A DNA stretch of 60,000 nucleotides from Membranipora membranacea (Eukaryota; Bryozoa; Gymnolaemata; Cheilostomatida; Membraniporidae). The translations under genes were made by a program, and so were the position numbers. The stretch lies in assembly GCA_914767715.1 (NCBI GenBank), contig OU612065.1, positions 30,320,001 through 30,380,000 on the forward strand, given 5' to 3'. The notes under the pieces are model-generated. The model was not told the DNA's origin and ran no database searches. It saw only the letters and a program-made list of their open reading frames with translations. Positions 35,589 to 45,949 of the stretch are shown here, piece after piece (positions within the stretch are counted from its first letter, which is position 1; each line of letters starts with the position of its first letter).

Positions 35589-36639
35589 CAGCTTAATCAT
35601 CAATGAGCAGAAATCATAACAAGTTTTTGACACGATTCGAACTCATTTTTCGACAAACTCTCTAGCAGCGCCCCCTGCTGCTAAGTTAGATTGAGTTTTG
35701 TTCTCATGCCCACATTGACCCATTGTTATTGTATCCTCACGACCAAGCTAACACGACCATCTACCAACACATATCAACTATTTAAAACTTCTGTCATGTT
35801 ATTTCATACCAATCTACTGACATGTATTTTTACTCAGTATTACTCATTGTCCTTATATGGTTCTGTGAATCGGTACGCCCTACATCGGTAAGACAGGAAA
35901 TCTTTACTGGAATGTTAACCAGAGAGGTTGTCAGCTCGACTGATGATTGTTTTTTTGTATATAATCAAATGGATCAGCTGTTTTTTTAGTTTTAACCCTC
36001 AGCCTAACCCTGTCATTAGCGTAATAACTTGAGTCCCAGGAGCTAGGATAGGACACATTGTGCCTCTGTAACGAGTACCTATCTCCCTATCTCTGATACT
36101 CCTCTGTCTAACACTCATCACTTAGGTAACCTACACTCATTTTAATCTCATTACTCTAGGGTCTGTCAAGTCATTTGTGCCCATGGTGCTCAGCTAATGT
36201 GTTTTTTTTCTTTTTTATACCCAACTTTGCATTTTCCTATTATTATTCTGTAATACCTTTGAATCCAAATTTGAATTATCCTGCCATTTATAATGAATTA
36301 TTAATGAATTTATTTTTTTCATCAGCAATGGTATATCTTATACACCTTATAAGAAAACAATAAAATTACTCTTTACTTTATGAAAGGATATAATATGCAC
36401 AACAGTAGATAAGTATAATACATAATATGTACAGAGGATAGACAACCAATTGAGATGAGACAAACTTGGAAGTACATTACAAGTACAGCAAGTAAGTACC
36501 CACTATCACGTCAGACTAAAACAGTAAGGGTGCAAATAATATTGACTGGTTAACAAGTCTGTAATTATGAGTAACCTTGTTAAAATAGACAGAAAGTCCA
36601 TCACATCAGGTTTAGAATTAAGGCTTCAATGTTCAAACA
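35589..36639. other. Shared 3' region of convergent muskelin and SR-protein genes
   Basis: Tail-to-tail spacer of about 1.05 kb holding both 3' UTRs. A plus-strand AATAAA lies at about 36357 (muskelin) and a minus-strand AATAAA, seen as TTTATT, at about 36309 (SR gene). If both signals are used, the transcripts overlap by a few tens of bases. No coding exon seen. Confidence 0.5.
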
Positions 36640-39600
36640 TTAGCTGCGACTACGACTGCGGGATTTCCCATTCTGTTTTGGAGAGCTTGACCTGCGACTT
36701 TTAGGAGTAGCTGATCTGCGACCGACTGATTTACTACGACTTTTATCCCTGGATGCTGACCTTCGAGGACTTCTGCTTGCTTTGCGTGGACTTTTGGATC
36801 TACGTGGACTCTTACTTGATTTACGAGGAGTTCTGGATCTACGCGGACTTTTACTTGATTTACGAGGACTGGCAGATCTACGGGGGCTTCTAGATTTACG
36901 GGGACTTCTAGATTTGCGAGGGCTTCTAGATCTGCGAGGGCTTCTGCTCGACTTGCGTGGACTCTTACTTCTCCTTCGCCGAGGACTTCTTGAACGCTTG
37001 TTGGATCTTGATCTTGAACGGCTCCCTAAAATATAGCAGTAACCCACCATGTACTCATAAACAAGAAAGCTTTACCAGTATGTTAAGCAATATCACTGGT
37101 GAGGCAGGCACATGAAGTTGACTAGCTATCATTGTACCTACTTCAACTTACAGCTGATTTGGTCATTATTTTTTGCGCTCTATTCTTGTATTAATTCCAT
37201 TAGTACCATACACGGACCTAGACTGGTTCATTGGATGGTACATAGATAGGTACATACTTGATCTAGATCTGGAGTAAGATCTCCTGCTGCTTTCTCTTCT
37301 GAATCCTCCTCTGTATCCAGAGTTAGGACAGTCTCGGCTAAAATGTCCTCTTCTCCCGCATGTGTAACAATCATCTCGTGTCGGCCCCTGAGAGGACATC
37401 CAAAACATTCATCAACAACAGAATACATAATGCAACCTTGATCTCAGGTTACTACTGCCGAACTATGGAACTATTAAATATAGAGGAGCATGGGGCCAGA
37501 GATAACTTTTAACGCCACATTGTACATACACTAATTGATACTTTGTTTCAAACATTCCTACAGAGTTCTGTCTATTTTTTTCCATTTTTGTTCTGCTGTT
37601 TATGTTTTGTCTACCAGTATTTACACCGAGTTTTTTATCGGTGATATATAATAAATCTATCAATTTATCATGACATGATATAAGTGGCCATAATATCTGT
37701 ATGATGAGAGTTGAATAGTTGTGTATGCTTACCCTCCTAAGTGGACCCATCCCTCTCTGAGGATTTCTACCTCTCGACCATTCTACGACCATACGAGCTC
37801 CGCACAACTTTCTACCGTTCTCGCCTCTTACAGCATCCTACAATTTCCGAAAATAACCAAATGAGCGAGCAGTCAGAAGACCATATAACACAAACATTTA
37901 CTCTGTATAGATAAGTCACACACTGGTATACCTGACTGCAGCATCCTTCTAGTCTTCATTTTTACAAACAGCCTAGACTTAACTGAAGTAGTTTCCTCAT
38001 TCACCTTTGTAGCAAAACCCTCCAACTTTGTTGCCACTAAATTGAATATTTCAAGCACTTTTGACATGTGAAAATATTAAATTTTTAACTTCCAAAATTT
38101 TAATCGGACAACCCAAATCCCATAACAGCAGAATTCTTACCTGACCAGCCCTGCATTACTTATATCGAGCCTGGATGGCGTCGAAGGAAGTTATGCATTG
38201 AGCTGCCTCTGATGTTTGAAAACATGGCTACGCATGTTGGTATCTGAAACCACTGCTTTCATGGACAAGGTTTGCTAAAGATCTGAATGGTCTGGCTCGA
38301 GGAACGCTTAGGACTGGCTCGGACAGGCTCAAGACTCTCGGGTTCTCGGATCAAGTCTTAGGCAATAACACGGCTAGAGGTGCACTATCTGATGTGTGAG
38401 GATGAAGTCTTAAGATCACACTGTCAGCACTGGTAGGCTTTCTATCGGCGCAGGAGGCTCATGGATCCAACGATCACGGAACCGCATGTGGTATGAAAAC
38501 GGATTGCTTATCTAATAACTAGGCTCAGTGCTGGGCAACCCTGTGGTGCACAGAGCACAGATGAATACACCTATGAATTGCAAATAAAAGCATTCAGATG
38601 CGGCTTTACAAACAATAGTGTTATTATGTATGATCAATATCCAATGTGCATGTTATTAATGAAACATTGGCTGATCATGCAAACCAACATGAAATATTCT
38701 ATGTAGATAGAGGGTTGAGGTGAACATTGGATGTCGATTTTGACCTGAACAGTTTTAACACCCAAATAGATATAGTCCAACCTGGGCATAACGGGAACAA
38801 ACAAGGAATGTATAGAATATGTAGACTGACAACATGATAACAGTAGATTTATATTATTTAAAAACGGATACTGACCTCGGCATCTCTGTCTTTCTCAAAG
38901 TCAACAAATGCAAATGCTACAAATGAAAAAATAAAATTTGTCAATTAGATCAGTGATGATTCTTATTAGATAGATAGACCACTGGATTTTAACCGCTAAC
39001 AACTAAGAGTAAGTTAATGGATCTGGCTTGTTCCTGACATTAATTACATGTGATAGTAGTCTATAATAGGGCCAGGCATAGGCATCTGGAGTTACAAGCA
39101 TGTCCAGTATCAACCACTGGACATGCTTGTAACTCCAGATGCCTATGGGGCCAGGGCCTTATTAACTTTACCTTTAGTTTACAACAACTAAGGAGAAAGA
39201 CTAGACTGGAGGCCAAAGGACTGCTCAAAGTCATATATACATTAGATGTAACAGAGATAGTAACATTAAGTAACATCTAAGTCATCTTAAACACAATTAA
39301 CTAACAATCATAACTTATTGCAGGTACTGTACACATCTTAGAGCTACCAAGAGGAGTAAAAAAGCTCATTGAATGTGCTATGATCTATCTGTAGATAAGA
39401 TAGGAATGTATGTAGGAATAAACATCAATCATCATCATGAATGAGATGAGTCATGTGTTGTGTCGTGAGGCCAGAGGGGTAGTTGCACATGGTGATTGTA
39501 ACTTCTCATCACAGGTCTACTCCAAAACATTGCCAGGGATCCATGTTTTGGAGTAGACCTGTGCTTCAGTTCTTGATATATCCAGGGAGAACCACATCTT

Positions 39601-39802
39601 CATTCTTCAGACTAGACGAAGAATAAACTTAATGATTAAAAAAAAAGAAACTTGAAAGGAAATAAATAATATATTATTTCTTACCGTGTTCAGTACCATA
39701 TTTGACTTCACATCTGTCAAGCCTTCCATAGGCCTCAAACAAGTCTTCAACATCACTTTGTCTTGTTGATTTATCTAATCTTCCAATGAATAACCGTCTC
39801 AT
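36640..39802 (-). CDS. SRSF7: SR splicing factor, RRM + CCHC zinc knuckle + RS domain (5 exons, 259 aa)
   Basis: Exons (minus strand): 39802-39685, 38916-38876, 37837-37733, 37387-37258, 37025-36640. All junctions are GT-AG and the total is 780 nt. This is a nuclear splicing and mRNA-export factor. The RRM covers residues 1 to ~80, with RNP2 LFIGRL and RNP1 AFAFVDFE. A CX2CX4HX4C zinc knuckle, CYTCGRRGHFSRDC, lies at 95-108. From about 120 to 259 there is an RS domain of SPRR/SPRK repeats, ending in SRSRSRS. Among animal SR proteins one RRM plus one CCHC knuckle marks SRSF7 (9G8), so the symbol rests on architecture. The RRM itself reads more like SRSF4/5/6 or plant RS2Z proteins (GRL...DVEDLF...YGRL), so orthology is less certain than class. 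Introns 1 and 2 are the longest; intron 1 contains two perfect hairpins. Confidence 0.9.
39077..39147. repeat. Perfect 31-bp-arm hairpin in SR-gene intron 1
   Basis: 39077-39107 is the exact reverse complement of 39117-39147 around a 9-base loop (TATCAACCA). A one-armed relative lies at 23207. The perfect arms suggest a young foldback insertion or continued correction between arms. Confidence 0.85.
39510..39563. repeat. Perfect 21-bp-arm hairpin in SR-gene intron 1
   Basis: CACAGGTCTACTCCAAAACAT-type arm (39510-39530), exactly inverted at 39543-39563 around a 12-base loop. Unrelated in sequence to the 39077 hairpin. It lies about 120 bases downstream, in transcription order, of the exon 1 donor. 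Confidence 0.85.
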
Positions 39803-40753
39803 AATTCAGCTTTTGATGTTAGCAAATTTCAAAGAAAGAGAAGGACAAAGAATATTGGATGGAAAGAAAACACAAATTCCTGGCTGGGTTAAGAAAAGTC
39901 AAAACTTATATTCATGAGATATTTCTTTTGAACTATTAGGAGTTTGTGTATGTATTAATTACTATTTCTTCCGTTTTTATTATTTAAAATAGTTGATAAT
40001 TTATTATTAATAAATTAATCTTAAATATTTGGGTATAATCAGACCAGAAACTCTAGTGCAGACTACACTCTGAATCTGGGAGGACAAATCCAAAATTGAA
40101 CTTTATCCCAAACTCCCTGATTTCACCAGGGAGGGTGGGATTCACCCTCCAAAATTTTATACGATGCAAATAATTTAGTGCTTGATGTAGGCTACCTCAA
40201 TACTATTGTTAAACAGATAATTAAATCCATTTTTATGTGCTGTTTTGCTGATGAAGATCACATACACAATTTTCTAGAACGATGCCCTTCTTGTCGTCTT
40301 AGACTTTTCAAGTACTCAGTTCATGGGGCAAATTGACTGTTTCTTGAGGCAAATTGCATCACAATAAAGACGATTCTTTTCAAATGTAATTTATCATGTG
40401 TTAAACAATAATAATCTGACTGTTGGAATCAAAATTCTTTCTGTTAGTGTTACTGTTTTCATTATCCCCTAGTATCAATTAAAATTAGGATATTTATACA
40501 AAAAACAGGCTTTGACCCTTTCTTGACGTCGTCAAAAGTGTGTATAATCTAGGCCAGTTACAACTCCTCACATAGTCATTCACTCTGCGCAGTCGAAGAT
40601 TGTTGAGGCACACATTGTCTCTTCAACAAAGGTCTGAAACTAGGTCACCCTTTCTTAGAACCTAATTTAGGAAAACAATGGGAAGCAATCATTTGAAGAC
40701 ATCAATGAAACAATGTTTTTTGGTATTAGAAACTTGAATACCTGACCTCTTTG

Positions 40754-40854
40754 TAAGTGCGACCGACCTCAATAGCACTACTTTGTGACATTCTAGATAG
40801 CGCTTCACTTACGTGGGGATGCAGTGCTGAAGGTGGATTTTGGCCAGTTGCTGT
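40754..40854. repeat. Dispersed repeat, copy A
   Basis: AAGTGCGA-CGACCTCAATAGCAC through GCTTCACTTACGTGG to CAGTTG is about 85 percent like 41899-42000, judged by eye. The unit starts TAAGTGCG and has an inverted GCGCTTCACTTA in the middle, so part of it may itself be a small foldback. Confidence 0.65.
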
Positions 40855-41580
40855 TGTTGTGAACGAGTTTAGATGAATGTGGTTACGCGTAATGTGAATC
40901 CTAGTAGAGATTGTGAGTATGAGGAATTTTATGTATTACATTAGCTAGTTGCCTTCTCGTGTACAAGAGAAGACAACTACAAAGTATCACAAATATGTTT
41001 AACGGTATGAATGGGAAGCCCTGGTTCATACATGATTGAACATGGATGATTAGGGAGAGTGAGTGAGGTATTAATAGCAAGTAAAGAGTTTAGCTCGGGG
41101 ACTCTTGATCCACCGAGAGAGCTGAGCACAACAAAAATATTAATTGGAGCTGAAATATGTGGCAGCAGGACCCAGATATCTAGCCACATATTCAGTATTA
41201 GATAGTATTATAAAACAACCAGAAAATAACAACAAAAACAGCAACAAACAACAACAAACAACAACAAACAACAACAACATGATTGCGTGATTGTGCTTGC
41301 GAGTTAATATCTTGTTCTGTTTATACTTGTATATGTTTTCTATCATGACATTGTCTCTCACCCATGTTTTTGTCTATCTCTAGGTTCGATATCACCGTAA
41401 CAGGACAAGTCGATCAGGATTAAATTACTTTGATGGTTGTCGATTCAGAGGTAGAATAGTGTAATTCGGTGAGTTGTATATTTATATGAATTGAGCATCT
41501 GCCATTAACTAGTTGTTAGTGTACACCCCAAAGTGCACCATTTCAAGTGTATCACTGTTGACCCACCAATAAGTATGGTC

Positions 41581-41868
41581 CACTGAATTAGATTCTTCTC
41601 TTAGAATGGAAATAGTATCATAGCGTTATACGGTTAGGACACTAAACACAGGGACCCATCTGACTGTTATCTGATTGGCTGTCCCTAGTAGCATGAATAA
41701 TTAGCCTGAGTAATTGTCTTGTTTACAAAATTGCAAACAGTAATTATACCCCATACAGTGTCGATGATTAGGGCATTTCTAGATTGCTACTAGGGACTGG
41801 CTATTTTTGCAAGCCCTTTGTTTTGCAAAAGAAAGCTAATGATGCTATTCCAGATATGGAATTCAATG
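41581..41868 (-). mobile_element. hAT-type MITE, copy 1, with 8-bp target-site duplication GTATGGTC
   Basis: A 288-bp non-coding element with short terminal inverted repeats (CACTGAATT at the left end, AATTCAATG at the right). It is flanked exactly by GTATGGTC at 41573-41580 and 41869-41876. An 8-bp duplication with CA...TG ends fits the hAT superfamily. It is inserted close to, or inside, the 40754/41899 repeat family. It is in the opposite orientation to copy 2, and I counted only about three differences. Confidence 0.88.
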
Positions 41869-41898
41869 GTATGGTCACATACGACCTGGCTAATTCTT

Positions 41899-42000
41899 AA
41901 GTGCGAGTGACCTCAATAGCACCGCTTTTTGACATTCTTGATAGCGCTTCACTTACGTGGAGATGTAGTGCTGAAGGTGGATCTTAATCAGTTGATGTTG
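41899..42000. repeat. Dispersed repeat, copy B
   Basis: Second copy of the unit at 40754-40854, same orientation, starting 23 bases after the target-site duplication of the first MITE. The following TGTTGACCCTCCAATGAGTATGG also resembles 41556-41578, left of the MITE. Confidence 0.65.
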
Positions 42001-43430
42001 ACCCTCCAATGAGTATGGTTGCGGTAGCTGACTCTTCTTCAATTTTACTCTGAGTCTATCGATAACCGCAACTTGTTTGAAGTGAGGAAACAATAAGGTA
42101 ACTTCAAATTTAATTTATTATATTGAGACTATTATTTTAGGTTATTAACTCTTTTCTTTGGTAACATTTTTGATCTTTTTTTTCAGCTTCATATAAATGT
42201 CAAATCCCATCCTACCATCTCCCATAATCAGAATGTATGAAGGCCTCGTCTGTTTTATGTTGATTAAACATAGAGGTAAGTTTGATCATGGAGAATCTCC
42301 CAGAATCGAGTTCAAATAAATATAAGAGAGCATACTATAGTATACATATATATCTATTATATATATTTCTTCCTTTTTTGTTCTATATATCTATCTATCT
42401 ATAAATCTATCAATGCGGCACTTATCGAAAAGCTCCATTTATGATTACTTGATGTTGTTCGATTCCATTGTTGGAAAGGTTTACACAAAAATCACGATGA
42501 GTGTGTTTGACAATGATTGAAATGACAACAGCAATGAAATGTATTGTTTACAGGACCCCCTGCTCCATTCCAGGCTATATGAAGGTGACTTTAAAGTCTT
42601 CCCGGAACCGTTTGAGAAGACAGTTTAGCGAATTGGACAAACAGCAATTGATCAGCAACTAACGACCTAAAATGATTTGTAGGTTTTATATGATGTTCAT
42701 TCTTATATCCCTTCTGCTACAATAACAAAAGCATACAAGCTGGATGCAAATAAAAAACACACTTTACAGATCATAGACTGAATTGAAGCAAGGCAACTTT
42801 GAATTACAAAATGAGGTGATATATGCCTAATACGTTGCAGATAACCTGCTACCAAGTTCCACTGTAAAAAAAACATTATGTGTTGTTTGGTATAGACTTC
42901 CTGTCCTGTAGAAAAAGTGATAAATGGATGTAACACGTGAATTTATAATCTTGCTTTTACTGCGACAAAATATTCACCTCACTATGTTTTTGTATTCAAT
43001 ACCATCATTTTACAGCTCAATCCCAAATACTAAGTCCTCCTCTCACCTAGTCTTATCTCAAAGGGCCCCTTTCTTTTCTAAGTCAAAAACAAAACCAAAA
43101 AGGGACCTCCGAGATAAGGCCACATCCCATCTGTTTCTTTTATTTAACAATTGACAGCATTTATTTATATTGTTTCTAGATGGAATCTTCGGATGTTCCC
43201 ACACCACAGGATTGTGTTATGTGAGCCTGGCGATGATGATATTGAGGCCTCTCCAGTGATACGCCGATCCTTGTCAGAAACCATAATAAGTCAACATTAA
43301 ACATCTTTTCAGCAGCATGCAGTTTACGAGGGAAGAGAGGATTTTACGGAGACATAGCAAAATGTGTTCTTAGAAAGGTTGTGTGGCGTGTCATAGAGTT
43401 ATTATATTATATGACTCTATGGGTGTTGTA

Positions 43431-43718
43431 CATTGAATTCCATATCTGGAATAGCATCATTAGCTTTCTTTTGCAAAACAAAGGGCTTGCAAAAATAGCC
43501 AGTCCCTAGTAGCAATCTAGAAATGCCCTAATCATCGACACTGTATGGGGTATAATTACTGTTTGCAATTTTGTAAACAAGGCAATTTCTCAGGCTAATT
43601 ATTCATGCTACTAGGGACAGCCAATCAGATAACAGTCAGATGGGTCCCTGTGTTTAGTGTCCTAACCGTATAACGCTATGATACTATTTCCATTCTAAGA
43701 GAAGAATCTAATTCAGTG
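43431..43718 (+). mobile_element. hAT-type MITE, copy 2, with 8-bp target-site duplication GTGTTGTA
   Basis: A 288-bp element starting CATTGAATTC and ending ATTCAGTG, flanked exactly by GTGTTGTA at 43423-43430 and 43719-43726. It is the reverse complement of copy 1 apart from a few substitutions. No reading frame of transposase size is present, so it must have been moved by enzyme encoded elsewhere. Confidence 0.88.
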
Positions 43719-44020
43719 GTGTTGTAGATTAAACCTAAAAAATGACTCAAAAATAGAATCCTTGGTTTGTCCATTGTATTTGTAACAAAATTGAAAACAT
43801 TCAGGGTGTGAAAGCTTGCAAACCAACCCTAAATACCCCCTTTACATGTGGTGGGATATGAACAGTAAAGCAGTAACAAGTTAAAACAATTTTTTTCTTT
43901 ATTATGATAGTGATAGTAATAATAATAGTAATAATTTATAATAATATTAAATTATAGTAAACTAAGACTAGCATATAATAGAATATAATATATAATATAA
44001 TAAAAAAACTCAATAAATAA

Positions 44021-45105
44021 AAGATGGAAAATGGCGTTGCAGAACAGGTAGTGATTTTTGCAAGCTTTTCCTCTCCTTGTATTTCACACTCTGCCACTTA
44101 TCCAAATGTTTTGGTGATTTCAGTGATGTTTAATACATTTTTTGCTGAGCGAAAGGTGGATGGATAAACTGGTGTTTTAATTCTTAACATTCGTTGGTTC
44201 AACTCATTGTTGATTGATTGTACATGTAAACACAATAGAAGGTGATACCATCAAAACGTTTTTATATTAATTGATGAAAAAAATGGTGTTGACAATAATT
44301 GATAAATATGATGATTTTTTTTGCTTTCTGGTCTTTACTCTCTATGTACTCCATCCCTGTCACTTTTATCACAACCTTCGGTAATTTCCGTTTATGTTCA
44401 TAAATTTTTTGAATGGATAGTGAATGGATAAACTGAACTTTTTTTCAATTTTTGACTCAACTCGTTGGTTGATTGTACATGAAAATGTAAAAAATAGAAG
44501 GTATTATCATTAAAACGTTTTTTTTATTAAAAGATGAAAAATATGGTGCTGACAGCAATTGATGTGATTATTTTTGCTTGTGACTCCTCTCTATGTATTC
44601 AAACACTGTTTATATTACTTTACCTAATTCAAATTCAAAAATTCAAAAAAATTCAAATTCAAAAATTCAAAATTCAAATTAAAAAAAAACCCCACCAGCA
44701 ATGGTTTTCAGGCTTATACTTCCATGACCAAGTGAGACGCCAGCCTGATTTTGTAACGCTGCCATCAGTGACGAACACGATAGCAACATAGTGAGAGAAA
44801 GCCTGTACATGAGAAGTAGGTGTAGAACAATACTTTCCTAGTGAAACACCGGTCTCCCCATCAATTCTCTGTTTATATTATATTACATTATTTATATTAC
44901 TTCTATTGTCAATCTACAATCATCTTTAGGAATGTTTGACTTTTACCAAAACTTTTTGTGATTTCTGTTATGTTCATAACATTTACTGAGTGGACAATGA
45001 ATGGATAACCTGAACTTTTTTCAAATTTTTGATTCAACTCTTTGGTTGATTGTACACAAAATGTAAACGAAATAAAAAGGATATATCAAAAGAAGAGTTA
45101 TGCCC
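44021..45105. repeat. Diverged tandem repeat, period about 255 bp
   Basis: Unit starts at about 44021, 44272 and 44532 (A/TGATGRAAAAxATGGYGxTG), each followed at matching distances by a GTGATTT-type motif, a TGGATAAACTG motif and GTTGATTGTACAT. The third unit is expanded by an ATTCAA-rich low-complexity tract and ends near 45105. Copies have clearly diverged. No coding potential seen. Confidence 0.65.
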
Positions 45106-45949
45106 TCTTGTTCAATAAGAAGACAACTATTAGTATTTCATAGCATTTTTCTGATTTACCATCCAGGGAGGATGGTCCCTTCCTCCCTGCCTAAACCAAT
45201 GCAACAACACTTTTTAAACAGCTCAATTGACAGAAGTCTTGATATATATAATTTCAATCTTATGTAATGATTTTGTTATCATTGAACAGATAGGGCATAC
45301 TGGTTGTGAGCTAAGGGTGAAAACCTCTCCCCCTCATGACTTCTTCAAGTAATTATACAGAGTTTAGTGTAAAAGTCTGTCAATCCAATGAGCTTTCTCT
45401 CATTGGTCAATCAAATTACTAGTAGATCACTATCGATCAAGTAGCATCCAGGTTTTTTATGGATCTGACTATAGCATCATGTATGAGGGTACTGAGATAC
45501 AGCTGCTTCGAATATCGTTTTATGAAATCGATGACAATCTTGCTATAGAGATAAAATATATGGTCTTCATATTATTTATGGGTTATATATGTTTTTTATT
45601 TTGGCTGTTACAAATAAATAATGTGTATAAATCAAAAGAGATATTTTGCCGAAGAAATGCAAAATATTCAACAAAATAAACAAAAATCTCTCTCAGAGAG
45701 ATGAGTCACAAAATAAAGAAAGAAAATAGCATGGAAATAACATTGGAAGGTTCTAGACTCTTACTCGTTCTAGTAAGACTCAATATTCGGTATATAAGGA
45801 TAGTGATATATACAACATGTCTGGATGAGTATAGAGATTGATATGTAAAAATAAATGCATCTTTGATATACAAATATCATTTTGGCAGCAAATGAACTGG
45901 AGATGAGAAAATTAAATGCAAAAATAGTTAAAATGGAAAATTTAAAATT

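Larger units (their letters stand above)
39803..45949. other. Repeat-rich intergenic region between the SR gene and Wnt8
   Basis: The SR-gene promoter should lie just right of 39803 and the Wnt8 3' UTR just left of 45949 (minus-strand AATAAA, seen as TTTATT near 45597). Between them are the repeat pair 40754/41899, an inverted repeat at 40950-40980 (TAGTTGCCTTCTC with its near complement), an AAC-rich stretch at 41220-41280, two hAT-type MITEs, TATC microsatellites near 42390, a ~255-bp tandem repeat and an ATTCAA-rich tract at 44629-44690. Several small reading frames are present but none resembles a protein I know. Confidence 0.6.

Noticed and set aside
36782-37036. Plus-strand frame of Leu-Arg-Gly repeats
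   Set aside because: It is the antisense shadow of the SPRK/SPRR repeats in the SR protein RS domain.
41581-43718. One large transposon with 288-bp terminal inverted repeats
   Set aside because: Each arm has its own different 8-bp target-site duplication, so they are two separate insertions.
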